From NCBI GenBank assembly GCA_030632305.1, contig DAOVUZ010000043.1, positions 1 through 5,763 of the forward strand: DNA of 5,763 nucleotides, given 5' to 3'. The translations under genes were made by a program, and so were the position numbers. Source of the stretch: Dehalococcoidales bacterium. Lineage in GTDB: Bacteria; Chloroflexota; Dehalococcoidia; Dehalococcoidales; DAOVUZ01. How positions within the stretch are numbered: the stretch's first letter is position 1; every line of letters begins with the position of its first letter. Shown in pieces: positions 1 to 5,627 of this stretch. The notes beneath the pieces were generated by a model, which saw only the letters and a list, made by a program, of their open reading frames with translations, had not been told where the DNA came from and ran no database searches.

Positions 1-927
1 GGTAACGACAAAGCGAATCACCCCCACTGAGATACATGTCAGGCTCCATATCAAAGCCACTGCAGCCATCACCTGAAGCGAAGCGCCAATTGTCTCCGGT
101 GACAGCGGGTAATGGTTATCACCCAATTTGTAGTGTCCTATCTTTTCTAGCTGCACCCCAAGGCCGCCGGCAGCAGCGCTCATCGCCCATCCAGCATTGG
201 GGCTTTGTGTCTTATTGTGGTCACGAAGCATAACTCGCCACGCCCCTGAAACGTCCTTTTTACATAGCCAGGCGGCTATAACTATCATCAAGGCGGTGAA
301 CCTTGCCGGGAGAAAATTAACCACGTCATCCAGCCTGGCAGCAAACTTACCTAGATATTCCCATTGCCCATGATAACCTATCATAGTATCAAGTGTATTG
401 ACCATCCTGTAGGCTGTAGCTCCAGGCACACCCAGGAGAAGAAAGTAAAATAGGGGAGCCACAAAGCTGTCACAGGTGCTCTCAGCCACTGATTCCACAG
501 CAGCTGATACTAATAGTGGCTTGGGCAGATTCTTGGTATCACGACTGACTAATGAGCGCAGGGCAAAGCGTGCTTCATCCAGCTCCTCATTCAGCAGAAG
601 CCTTTTGACCTTAAGCGCCGCTTGTTGCAGTTCCCTTAAACTAAAGGTGGATTTGAGGAGCATTCCTCCGATAATTATATAGGCGATAAAGTTAAGGTTC
701 TTTAGATAGAAGAGTATAAAATAGGTCGGAGCGACGAATAATCCTGTAGCGACCAGGGTTATCCCCACCCCATAGATAAACTGAACCAGAGGACGGTGGT
801 TAATACTGCCCCTCCCCAGAAAGGCAATAACCTTCCCCATCCATACCACAGGGTGGATGGCACGGGGTGGTTCACCCAGGGCCAGGTCGATAGCCAGTGC
901 CAGAGACAGTATTATCAAAATATCCAT
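1..927 (-). CDS. cbiB: Adenosylcobinamide-phosphate synthase CbiB/CobD (C-terminus cut by window edge)
   Basis: This is an integral membrane enzyme of late cobalamin synthesis. It joins adenosylcobyric acid to aminopropanol (or its phosphate) to give adenosylcobinamide (phosphate). I translated the minus strand from the ATG at 925-927 and found 309 codons without a stop, running off the left edge. Family proteins are about 310-320 residues, so only a few are missing. Visible family signatures are the N-terminal ALAIDLALGEPPRAIHPVVW (residues about 10-29), ESVAESTCD (145-153) followed by VAPLFY, VNTLDTMIGY (176-185), RLDDVVNFLPAR (198-209), and SPNAGWAMSAAAGGLGVQLE (242-261). The usual EN before the third motif reads ES here. 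Several hydrophobic segments fit the known multi-pass topology. AAAAGGG lies immediately upstream of the ATG, an unusually close ribosome site. The gene lies 122 bases after the riboswitch-led unknown gene and is probably co-transcribed with it, hence B12-repressed. Identification is firm. Confidence 0.95.
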   Translation of the reverse strand, partial: MDILIILSLALAIDLALGEPPRAIHPVVWMGKVIAFLGRGSINHRPLVQFIYGVGITLVATGLFVAPTYFILFYLKNLNFIAYIIIGGMLLKSTFSLRELQQAALKVKRLLLNEELDEARFALRSLVSRDTKNLPKPLLVSAAVESVAESTCDSFVAPLFYFLLLGVPGATAYRMVNTLDTMIGYHGQWEYLGKFAARLDDVVNFLPARFTALMIVIAAWLCKKDVSGAWRVMLRDHNKTQSPNAGWAMSAAAGGLGVQLEKIGHYKLGDNHYPLSPETIGASLQVMAAVALIWSLTCISVGVIRFVVT

Positions 928-1049
928 GCCCTTTTAATCCTGAACCTACCAATGATGATGCTCTTGCTTGTAATCAGCCGTTTAGAACCCCAGCTTGGAT
1001 AGTGGCGTTGAGCCCCTTTTTAATGGCATCCATCAGCAGTGTTGCTAAT
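928..1049 (-). other. Spacer between the unknown B12-controlled gene and cbiB, with a short open frame
   Basis: No promoter or terminator is evident in these 122 bases. On the minus strand a frame stays open from about 1075 to a TGA at 974-976 and overlaps the end of the upstream gene. It reads WREIRLATLLMDAIKKGLN... and ends AGVLNG. It has one ATG (1031-1033), which would give a 19-residue peptide without a good ribosome site. The composition looks helical and protein-like, so it may be a frameshifted tail of the upstream gene rather than a separate gene. This is inference from reading the frame, and the stretch could equally be non-coding spacer. Confidence 0.35.
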
Positions 1050-1784
1050 CTAATTTCCCTCCACTTTAAGCAGGCTCAATATACCATGGCATCGGCACGA
1101 AACGCCAATGGCTAACGAATAGGGTGGGGTGAGGCTTGCCAGATACTTTAATGTCTTTTTAACCTTTGCCCCCGCTACTCCTCCCACCCCATCAAATTGA
1201 CGGCTGATAAAGATTTTATGGTAATCTACTGCCTCGGAGACTGAGAATTCAAGAAGTCCATACATGGGAGCAGGCTTCTTGCGTTTGGTCACCGGGCATA
1301 TCCCGAATTGAGAACAGTCTGTCTTGCACCTTAGCCCCTTCTCCATATAGCTTGATATGAGAATCCCGGACTTCTCATCTGCGCTCAGGACCAATCTGTG
1401 GGGTAAACCGGCTAGAACCTCGGTCAATAAATCTCCACCACTAGCCACTTTAAGCCCTTTTGCCCTTAACCAGCTATTGATAAATTTACCCAGTGAATGC
1501 CCCGGGGCAGCAGGGATAATCCACTTCGGCGTCTCTCCTTCCAGGATGCCGGACAGGATTTCTGTTGCATCACCAACGATGAGCGATACTTGCCCCGCTT
1601 TTATAGTTCCTGGTTCGGTCAATACAACATTGGCTATTTCCCTGGCGGCGCAATCTGGATTTGTATCTATTATCAGTGTCCTGGCCTTACATTCCCTGCC
1701 CAGCCTTGCCGCTTTGGTCCCGAAGTAGCCTCCACCAAGACATACTAAGAGGTCTCCTTCCTTGATAACGACATGTTTCCCCAT
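1050..1784 (-). CDS. Unrecognised protein: Rossmann-like N-terminus plus cysteine cluster, first gene behind the cobalamin riboswitch
   Basis: I do not recognise this 244-residue protein. The N-terminal region has a dinucleotide-fold pattern: a beta strand, then CLGGGYFGTKAARLG (residues 15-29, fitting G-x-G-x-x-G), then RTLIIDTNPD with an acidic residue (D40) at the end of the second strand. This resembles TrkA-N or short NAD(P)-binding folds. The second half carries C153, C157 and C163 followed by proline (C-x3-C-x5-C-P), and near the C-terminus C230-x-C232-H233. Together these could bind an Fe-S cluster or metal. No signal peptide or clear membrane segment is seen, so it is probably cytoplasmic. 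The ATG at 1782-1784 is preceded by GAGGAG at good spacing. The gene sits directly behind a riboswitch terminator and upstream of cbiB, which points to a role in corrinoid synthesis, salvage or cobalt handling. The specific reaction is unknown. The reading frame may be extended by a frameshift at its end. Confidence 0.85.
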   Translation of the reverse strand: MGKHVVIKEGDLLVCLGGGYFGTKAARLGRECKARTLIIDTNPDCAAREIANVVLTEPGTIKAGQVSLIVGDATEILSGILEGETPKWIIPAAPGHSLGKFINSWLRAKGLKVASGGDLLTEVLAGLPHRLVLSADEKSGILISSYMEKGLRCKTDCSQFGICPVTKRKKPAPMYGLLEFSVSEAVDYHKIFISRQFDGVGGVAGAKVKKTLKYLASLTPPYSLAIGVSCRCHGILSLLKVEGN

Positions 1785-1798
1785 TATTCTCCTCTTCT

Positions 1799-1841
1799 AA
1801 AAAGGAAAACCCCCCTCATTCCTGAGAACAAGGAGGTTTTT
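1799..1841 (-). terminator. Rho-independent terminator of the cobalamin riboswitch expression platform
   Basis: Read on the minus strand, AAAACCTCC (1832-1840) pairs with a G-run followed by TTTT (1806-1815). An inner CTCA-GGAA-TGAG hairpin lies between the arms. The structure is followed by a T-rich run (TTTTCCTTTTT, to about 1799). It ends 15 bases before the start codon at 1784, so it acts as a leader attenuator, not as an end-of-operon terminator. Confidence 0.8.
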
Positions 1842-1896
1842 ACATACCGTTTTAGTAAATAAATAAACCTCACCCCCTTGCTCCGCGGAGGTTTAA
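1832..1896 (-). promoter_or_regulatory. Switching segments between the B12 aptamer and the terminator
   Basis: Three short complementary segments lie in order on the minus-strand RNA. A is TAAACCTCC (1887-1895), B is GAGGTTTA (1864-1871), and C is AAAACCTCC (1832-1840), the 5' arm of the terminator. B can pair with A (8 bp) or with C (7 bp), but not with both. A:B pairing leaves C free to form the terminator, while B:C pairing is an antiterminator. A also repeats the ACCTCC of the riboswitch P1 3' strand, so it could compete for the P1 5' strand. The pairing is seen by eye, no folding energy was calculated, and the regulatory direction is inferred. Confidence 0.6.
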
Positions 1897-1897
1897 G

Positions 1898-2030
1898 GCT
1901 ACTGGAGGTCGGTGTTCTGACTTCTGATAGAATGTAACTACCAGTCACAGCAGGCGGTACTGTGTCGGATTTGCACCGACTTGCTCCCCGATTCTGCCTG
2001 AACTCGGTTCGGCCTCCTCCAGGTTACCTA
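1898..2030 (-). promoter_or_regulatory. Cobalamin (AdoCbl-type) riboswitch aptamer
   Basis: The minus strand carries the hallmark B12 box, AGTCAGAACACCGACC (about 1909-1924). Upstream are the conserved core GGTGCAAATCC within a GTCGG/CCGAC stem (1964-1980) and a CACAG...CTGTG hairpin holding ACCGCCTGCTGTGA (about 1945-1964), which resembles the canonical CCGCCACTGTGA element. The closing stem P1 is CTGGAGG (2016-2022) with CCTCCAG (1902-1908). Riboswitches of this class bind cobalamins in the nascent RNA and usually switch off B12 synthesis or transport genes. The leader runs into the unknown gene and cbiB, which agrees with that. The exact outer boundaries are approximate. Confidence 0.92.
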
Positions 2031-2047
2031 TTCAATTTTACTTACAT

Positions 2048-2076
2048 ATAATACAGGAAATTGGAGAAAAAAGCAA
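2048..2076 (-). promoter_or_regulatory. Sigma70-like promoter for the riboswitch leader
   Basis: On the minus strand TTGCTT (2071-2076) is separated by 17 bases from TATTAT (2048-2053), about 17 bases upstream of the aptamer. The -10 matches consensus at five of six positions and the -35 at three. Transcription would begin near 2041. The placement immediately ahead of the riboswitch supports it, and no clear terminator separates it from the upstream nuclease gene. Confidence 0.5.
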
Positions 2077-2109
2077 GCTTATTCCCCGTCTCCTTGGTAA
2101 AAAGATGTT

Positions 2110-3255
2110 TTATTCCTCTTCAAGAAGCCTTCTGACCCACAGCCTGGGTGAGGCGGAAGTAACCTGCCTCAAGGTTTCCAGCTTATCTCTAATATCTTTA
2201 GCTACCTCCATATTGGTGACAAGCTGGTTGAGCCTGGATTGGTCAAGGCTCAACACCCGTTCCCATAGCCCCTCAGGCTCAAGTAGTGCCCTGACCTCGT
2301 CCTCGCTAAAGCCTGTCCTCTCCATCAGCTTACAGGTAATAGCGTGCTCCCTGCCGTAAACTCGGTTTAATCCCTCGGCCTGGCAGAAATCAATAACCAT
2401 CTGCTTTATCTCTTCAAACTTCAACTGGAGCTCTTTTATCTGATTCTGTAATGAGACATACTGCTCAACAGCATCAGCTGCTACCATCCCCTGCCAGATA
2501 CCAGTCTCCCTTGGCTCAGCCGCAATTTCTGCATACTTGTGCTTATAGTATGGGCAGTGCTCAGGGAAGTCACAGGGGCAATACTGGTTCTCGGTAGCCG
2601 GGAATCTTTCTTCACCAATATCATCAGCTATCTTTAACACCAGCTGTCTTGCTTGGTCAAGTTGTGCCTTATGCCTTGATTGACAACTGAATGGCGTGTT
2701 TGACCTGAGGTGATACAGGGTAAGCCTGTCTACAGGAAGGTGCCAGGTCTGCTCTGCCGCCAATTGATACAGGGTCAACTGGAGGTCTTTGTCTAAATTG
2801 TCGGTGGTAAATAGTTCTTTACTCGTCTTATAGTCGACAATGGATAACCCACCGCTATCCAGCTTATCTACCCTGTCAATATATCCGGTCAGTTTTATTC
2901 CTTCAATATCAATATAAAACCTTCGTTCAACGGCAACTGGCATCCTGAAATCGGTGGTGTGAATCTCCCAGAACTTGGACAGTATTTCCTTACCGTAAGC
3001 CTTATATTTTGCTTCTTCCTCTGCTGATTCATACCCTACACCAAGCCAGTTTCGCTCATAAAACTCCAGTAGCTCCTCCAGTGATGGTGGTGGAGGTACA
3101 TTTACCTTAAAGAGGTATTCGGCACAGGTGTGCATGGTTAAGCCAAAGCTAAAATACCACTTATCCTTTGGTTTTAGCCCGTCAATGTACTGAAGTTTAT
3201 AACATAACGGGCAGGACTGATACAGAGAAATCTGGGTATAGCTTAGTGGCTTCAT
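2110..3255 (-). CDS. RecB/Cas4-like PD-(D/E)XK nuclease with probable Fe-S cluster and C-terminal extension
   Basis: This 381-residue protein is a predicted DNA exonuclease of the RecB/AddB C-terminal/Cas4 superfamily. In order it shows an N-terminal SYTQISLYQSCPLCYKLQYI (C15, C18), the helix GLTMHTCAEYL with H42, E110 in VERRF, GYIDRVD (D127), and IVDYKTSKE (D141 and K143 of the D-x-K motif). These are followed by QLTLYQLAAE (Q159, Y163) and then YCPCDFPEHCPYY (C226, C228, C234). One N-terminal cysteine plus the C-terminal trio is the arrangement that holds a [4Fe-4S] cluster in AddB and Cas4. Residues about 258-381 extend beyond the nuclease core, with a probable coiled coil (265-290) and an unassigned helical region. 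The ATG at 3253-3255 follows a GGGGGGAG ribosome site. No helicase or Cas gene is adjacent, so it appears to act alone or with distant partners in DNA repair or processing. The family call is firm and the biological role is not known. Confidence 0.9.
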   Translation of the reverse strand: MKPLSYTQISLYQSCPLCYKLQYIDGLKPKDKWYFSFGLTMHTCAEYLFKVNVPPPPSLEELLEFYERNWLGVGYESAEEEAKYKAYGKEILSKFWEIHTTDFRMPVAVERRFYIDIEGIKLTGYIDRVDKLDSGGLSIVDYKTSKELFTTDNLDKDLQLTLYQLAAEQTWHLPVDRLTLYHLRSNTPFSCQSRHKAQLDQARQLVLKIADDIGEERFPATENQYCPCDFPEHCPYYKHKYAEIAAEPRETGIWQGMVAADAVEQYVSLQNQIKELQLKFEEIKQMVIDFCQAEGLNRVYGREHAITCKLMERTGFSEDEVRALLEPEGLWERVLSLDQSRLNQLVTNMEVAKDIRDKLETLRQVTSASPRLWVRRLLEEE

Positions 3256-3301
3256 TGCTCCCCCCTTGATAAGTATTTCAGGCTGGTGTTATCTAATACC
3301 C

Positions 3302-3330
3302 ATTATAGAATATTTTTAACCCTAAGGTAA
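3302..3330 (-). promoter_or_regulatory. Possible promoter for the nuclease gene
   Basis: The minus strand has a perfect TATAAT (3302-3307) 46 bases upstream of the nuclease start codon. At 17-base spacing the -35 position reads TTACCT (3325-3330), a weak match. It lies in the divergent spacer shared with the thiol-redox operon. Confidence 0.45.
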
Positions 3331-3355
3331 TATGCCGGTAATAGTCAGTGGCAAC

Positions 3356-3384
3356 TTGATATTTCGGGTTGAGTTAGCTAGTAT
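3356..3384 (+). promoter_or_regulatory. Promoter for the ccdA-tlpA operon
   Basis: TTGATA (3356-3361), a 17-base spacer and TAGTAT (3379-3384) form a reasonable sigma70-type promoter. The -35 matches five of six positions and the -10 four of six. Transcription would start near 3391, leaving a very short leader before the ribosome site AAGGA at 3399-3403. Confidence 0.5.
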
Positions 3385-3409
3385 TGAAGCTAATTACTAA
3401 GGATGGATG

Positions 3410-4105
3410 ATGGAACCTATATCATTTTTTGTCGCTTTCAGTGCTGGGGTGCTATCCTTTGTGTCACCCTGTGTGCTGCCTCTGGTACCAGTATATCTTG
3501 CCAGCCTGTGTGGGCTTGAAATACTTGAGTCTAGAGCTGGTAGAAGCCGCATCTCGGTATTCCTTCATTCCCTCAGCTTTGTCGGCGGGTTTTCTATAAT
3601 CTTTGTTACTCTGGGAGCGATTGCCGGGCTAACTGGATTTGCCATCAGCCCCAATCAAGCACTACTCAATAAAATAGCTGGCAGCTTGCTGATAGCCTTC
3701 GGGCTGTTTATGTTGGCTGCACTGAAGGTGCCGTGGTTGAATTATGAGAAGCGTCTAACCCCATCTCTGGGTCATGTCACCGGTTACCTGCGTTCCTTCC
3801 TCATCGGAGCCATCTTCTGCCTGGCCTGGACAGCCTGCGTTGGCCCCATATTAGGAGGTGTTCTGGCTCTTGCCTTGGATTCGGCAACAGCGTGGCAGGG
3901 GGCTTACCTGCTGGCTGTCTATTCCCTGGGATTGGGAATCCCCTTTCTGATTATAGGCGCCGCCTTTGATTCTATTGCTCCAATACTGAAACGCATCCAT
4001 CGCTATTCTAACTTAGTCTACATTATTAGCGGCTTGTTGCTCATAGCTATAGGTGTGCTTATTCTGACCAATAATCTGACCTGGCTTTCCTCGCTCACTG
4101 CGTAA
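3410..4105 (+). CDS. ccdA: CcdA/DsbD-type membrane thiol-disulfide electron transporter
   Basis: This membrane protein carries reducing equivalents from cytoplasmic thioredoxin to thiol-redox proteins outside the membrane. It serves cytochrome c maturation or disulfide repair. From this start it has 231 residues and six hydrophobic segments (about 5-34, 51-75, 86-106, 128-157, 164-188, 201-221), the usual CcdA size and topology. The two transfer cysteines are visible: C21 in FVSPCVLPLVPVYLASL and C143 in WTACVGPILGG. Two ATGs stand in tandem at 3407 and 3410. AAGGA at 3399-3403 lies 6 bases from the second and only 3 from the first, so I chose 3410; the alternative adds one Met. It is followed after 19 bases by a thioredoxin lipoprotein, the expected redox partner, in one operon. 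No heme-lyase genes are seen nearby, so a specific cytochrome c role is not shown. Confidence 0.93.
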   Translation: MEPISFFVAFSAGVLSFVSPCVLPLVPVYLASLCGLEILESRAGRSRISVFLHSLSFVGGFSIIFVTLGAIAGLTGFAISPNQALLNKIAGSLLIAFGLFMLAALKVPWLNYEKRLTPSLGHVTGYLRSFLIGAIFCLAWTACVGPILGGVLALALDSATAWQGAYLLAVYSLGLGIPFLIIGAAFDSIAPILKRIHRYSNLVYIISGLLLIAIGVLILTNNLTWLSSLTA

Positions 4106-4124
4106 AATTCACCAGGAGGCAATT

Positions 4125-4622
4125 ATGAAGATACTAACCGCAATACTAGGGCTTATATTGACCACAGTGCTGTTAGTAGCCGGCTGCTCGGCTCAGGGTT
4201 CCCAGGTAGGTGAGCTGGCACCCGATTTTCAGCTCCCTGATCTGGATGGACAATCTATCTCCCTTAGCGACTTCCGTGGTGAGCCGGTATTAATCAACTT
4301 CTGGGCTTCCTGGTGTGGGCCCTGTCGCTACGAGATGCCCTTTATACAGGAGGTATATGAGGAATGGTCAGCCCGCGGGCTGGTGGTGCTGGCTATTAAC
4401 AAGGGTGAAAGCCTGTCTACGGCAAAGGATTTTATACAGAGTGGTAATTATTCTTTCCCGGTGCTACTTGACATCAACCAGTATGTAGCCCTAGAGTATA
4501 ACGTCTGGGGTCTCCCGACTACCTTCTTCATTGATAAAGAGGGCATGATTCAAGCAATTAAAGTAGGTCCTTTCTTAAGCAAGGCGGAAATAGAAATGAG
4601 GCTGAGTGAGATTATTCCATAG
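4125..4622 (+). CDS. TlpA/ResA-like thioredoxin-fold lipoprotein
   Basis: This is an extracytoplasmic thiol-disulfide oxidoreductase of the AhpC/TSA-Redoxin, TlpA/ResA type, 165 residues long. The N-terminus is a lipoprotein signal: a hydrophobic run (4-18) and the lipobox VAGC with C21 as the lipidation site. The mature domain begins with VGELAPDFQLPDLDGQSISL, typical of the family. It carries the active site WASWCGPC (C64 and C67) and the cis-proline loop WGLPTTFFID (P131). The CGPC sequence is the thioredoxin/TlpA form, not the CEPC of Bacillus ResA. AGGAGG at 4114-4119 lies 5 bases from the ATG. It follows ccdA by 19 bases, so the membrane transporter probably keeps its CxxC reduced. Its targets may be apocytochromes or other exported cysteine proteins, and the sequence does not decide which. 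Confidence 0.93.
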   Translation: MKILTAILGLILTTVLLVAGCSAQGSQVGELAPDFQLPDLDGQSISLSDFRGEPVLINFWASWCGPCRYEMPFIQEVYEEWSARGLVVLAINKGESLSTAKDFIQSGNYSFPVLLDINQYVALEYNVWGLPTTFFIDKEGMIQAIKVGPFLSKAEIEMRLSEIIP

Positions 4623-4649
4623 CTGACACAAGCGGAGAGGAGGCTAGAT

Positions 4650-4958
4650 ATGGATGATATTTTGGGTGAAGCTTATGCCATAGCCCAGTGCAAGGACTGC
4701 CCGTGGTATAAATCCTGTGTAATGCCGATGAGGTTTACTGCTGAGGATATCCGCCGACAGCTTGAGTCGTCAGCACCGGGAGTAAATATTCCGGGACAGG
4801 CCGACCTCGGCATACAAAACCTTCTGTCCAGCATGGCAACTGCCGCCCAGAACTCGTTGCTGGAAGGCTGTCCTGTCTTCATTAACCGCTTGCGCTCAAG
4901 TTCCGAGCTTTCCCAGCGGCTGAAGGAATTGATGCAAAACTGGGGCAAAGAAGAATAG
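4650..4958 (+). CDS. Small four-cysteine protein of unknown function
   Basis: I do not recognise this 102-residue protein. Its striking feature is C14-x2-C17-P-x4-C23 near the N-terminus and a fourth cysteine, C74, in EGCPVF. Both the second and last cysteines are followed by proline. This spacing is suited to one Fe-S cluster or a zinc site, with the ligands brought together from both ends. The rest is soluble and mostly helical, with a charged C-terminal helix (SSELSQRLKELMQNWGKEE). No signal peptide is seen, so it is predicted to be cytoplasmic. AGGAGG (4638-4643) lies 6 bases before the ATG and the gene follows the thioredoxin lipoprotein by 27 bases, so it is very likely the last gene of the ccdA operon. 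It could be an assembly factor or redox partner, but this is inferred from position only. The frame is supported by its ribosome site and operon spacing. Confidence 0.8.
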   Translation: MDDILGEAYAIAQCKDCPWYKSCVMPMRFTAEDIRRQLESSAPGVNIPGQADLGIQNLLSSMATAAQNSLLEGCPVFINRLRSSSELSQRLKELMQNWGKEE

Positions 4959-4970
4959 GAACCTGGGAAT

Positions 4971-5573
4971 CTAAAAGATTAAGGACTCCAAAGAAATAAA
5001 CAAACCGATAGTTATTATTATTGCCACTAACCAGACCTTCTTATCCCAGCTCATAATCTTGGCTCCATCTAGTGGTCCAAATGGAATCAGGTTAAACAAG
5101 GCTAGCCAGGTGTTGATTCGTGCTCCCAGAGAGAAAACAAGAGAAGGGTAGAGCCCGTTTAGTAACATAAAAACTATTGCCAGGCAGATGTTCATTGATG
5201 GTCCGGCTATTGAGATGATACCTAACCTTTGCTTGTTTAAGGTAGGTCTTCCCTCTAGGTCAACCCCAGTATGAATCATAACTGCACCGGGAGCAGCGAA
5301 TACAAAGCCAAAGAAGGAGCACATGATAGCCACGACCAGGCCCGTGGTCCACATCTTATACTCGGCGAAGCAGCCGAACCTTCGGGCAACAAAACGGTGT
5401 CCCAGCTCGTGGAGAACAAAGCCTGCCGAAACCCCAACTAGGGCTCTGAGAAACATGCTGATTAGTCTACCTGGGTTAGAAAGGGCTTCAAAACCATTTG
5501 AAAAAAGGATGCCGAAGGCCAGTGCCAGGAGAAGTGCCGATACAACCAGGTCTCTTAACTCTCTTGTTTTCAT
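4971..5573 (-). CDS. Minimal M50 (site-2-protease-like) membrane metalloprotease
   Basis: This 200-residue multi-pass protein belongs to the M50 intramembrane zinc protease family. The zinc-binding HELGH (residues 55-59) lies in a hydrophobic helix. The second metal-ligand motif appears as NLIPFGPLDGAKI (161-173) with D169, matching the family's N-P-x-x-x-x-D-G pattern in relaxed form. AGPSMN (124-129) is the usual conserved turn between them. Hydrophobic segments fall at about 8-26, 37-54, 77-100, 117-139, 143-160 and 178-198. PDZ and CBS domains, common in RseP/SpoIVFB relatives, are absent, so it is the bare catalytic core. The substrate is unknown; relatives cut membrane-anchored regulators. 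The ATG at 5571-5573 has no strong ribosome site upstream. It ends 12 bases from the convergent four-Cys gene, with no obvious terminator between them. Confidence 0.9.
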   Translation of the reverse strand: MKTRELRDLVVSALLLALAFGILFSNGFEALSNPGRLISMFLRALVGVSAGFVLHELGHRFVARRFGCFAEYKMWTTGLVVAIMCSFFGFVFAAPGAVMIHTGVDLEGRPTLNKQRLGIISIAGPSMNICLAIVFMLLNGLYPSLVFSLGARINTWLALFNLIPFGPLDGAKIMSWDKKVWLVAIIITIGLFISLESLIF

Positions 5574-5585
5574 CAGTATAGGGTC

Positions 5586-5619
5586 TTTACAGGTTCTATG
5601 GTATCTGCTACATTATACT
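5586..5619. promoter_or_regulatory. Divergent promoter region with overlapping -10-like boxes (tRNA-Ile and M50 gene)
   Basis: On the plus strand TTTACA (5586-5591) lies 17 bases before TACATT (5609-5614), and TATACT sits at 5614-5619, just ahead of the tRNA. On the minus strand the same bases give a perfect TATAAT (5612-5617) facing the protease gene. Its -35 position would fall inside the tRNA 5' half and is a weak match. At least one promoter for the tRNA is expected here; which box is used is not certain. Confidence 0.45.
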
Positions 5620-5627
5620 TAAAGCGA

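Noticed and set aside
36..1115. Several plus-strand open frames of 65-72 residues
   Set aside because: They lie antisense to cbiB and the gene upstream of it, have low-complexity Ser/Pro/Leu-rich translations and no ribosome sites. They are shadow frames.
1357..1748. Plus-strand frames of 123 and 83 residues
   Set aside because: They are antisense to the riboswitch-controlled gene, which has a far better ribosome site, regulatory context and motif content.
1865..1894. Hairpin AAACCTC...GAGGTTT followed by TTTATTT as a second terminator
   Set aside because: The stem is A-T rich at its base with a long loop and a broken T-run. It fits better as a switching segment of the riboswitch platform.
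2066..2109. Terminator after the nuclease gene
   Set aside because: A T-run follows AAGCTTGC, but there is no stem of useful length with a proper loop. The run is better explained as promoter spacer and -35 region.
2105..2359. 84-residue plus-strand frame, Ser/Leu rich
   Set aside because: It is antisense to the C-terminus of the nuclease and has the composition expected of a shadow frame.
2110..3255. Cas4 and a nearby CRISPR system
   Set aside because: The nuclease motifs are Cas4-like, but there are no repeats, spacers or other cas genes in the window and the protein is much longer than Cas4.
4673..4948. 91-residue minus-strand frame
   Set aside because: It is antisense to the four-Cys gene, which has an AGGAGG site and operon spacing. 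The minus frame has neither.
5323..5622. 99-residue plus-strand frame
   Set aside because: It is antisense to the M50 protease, which has clear HELGH and PLDG motifs, and it has no support of its own.
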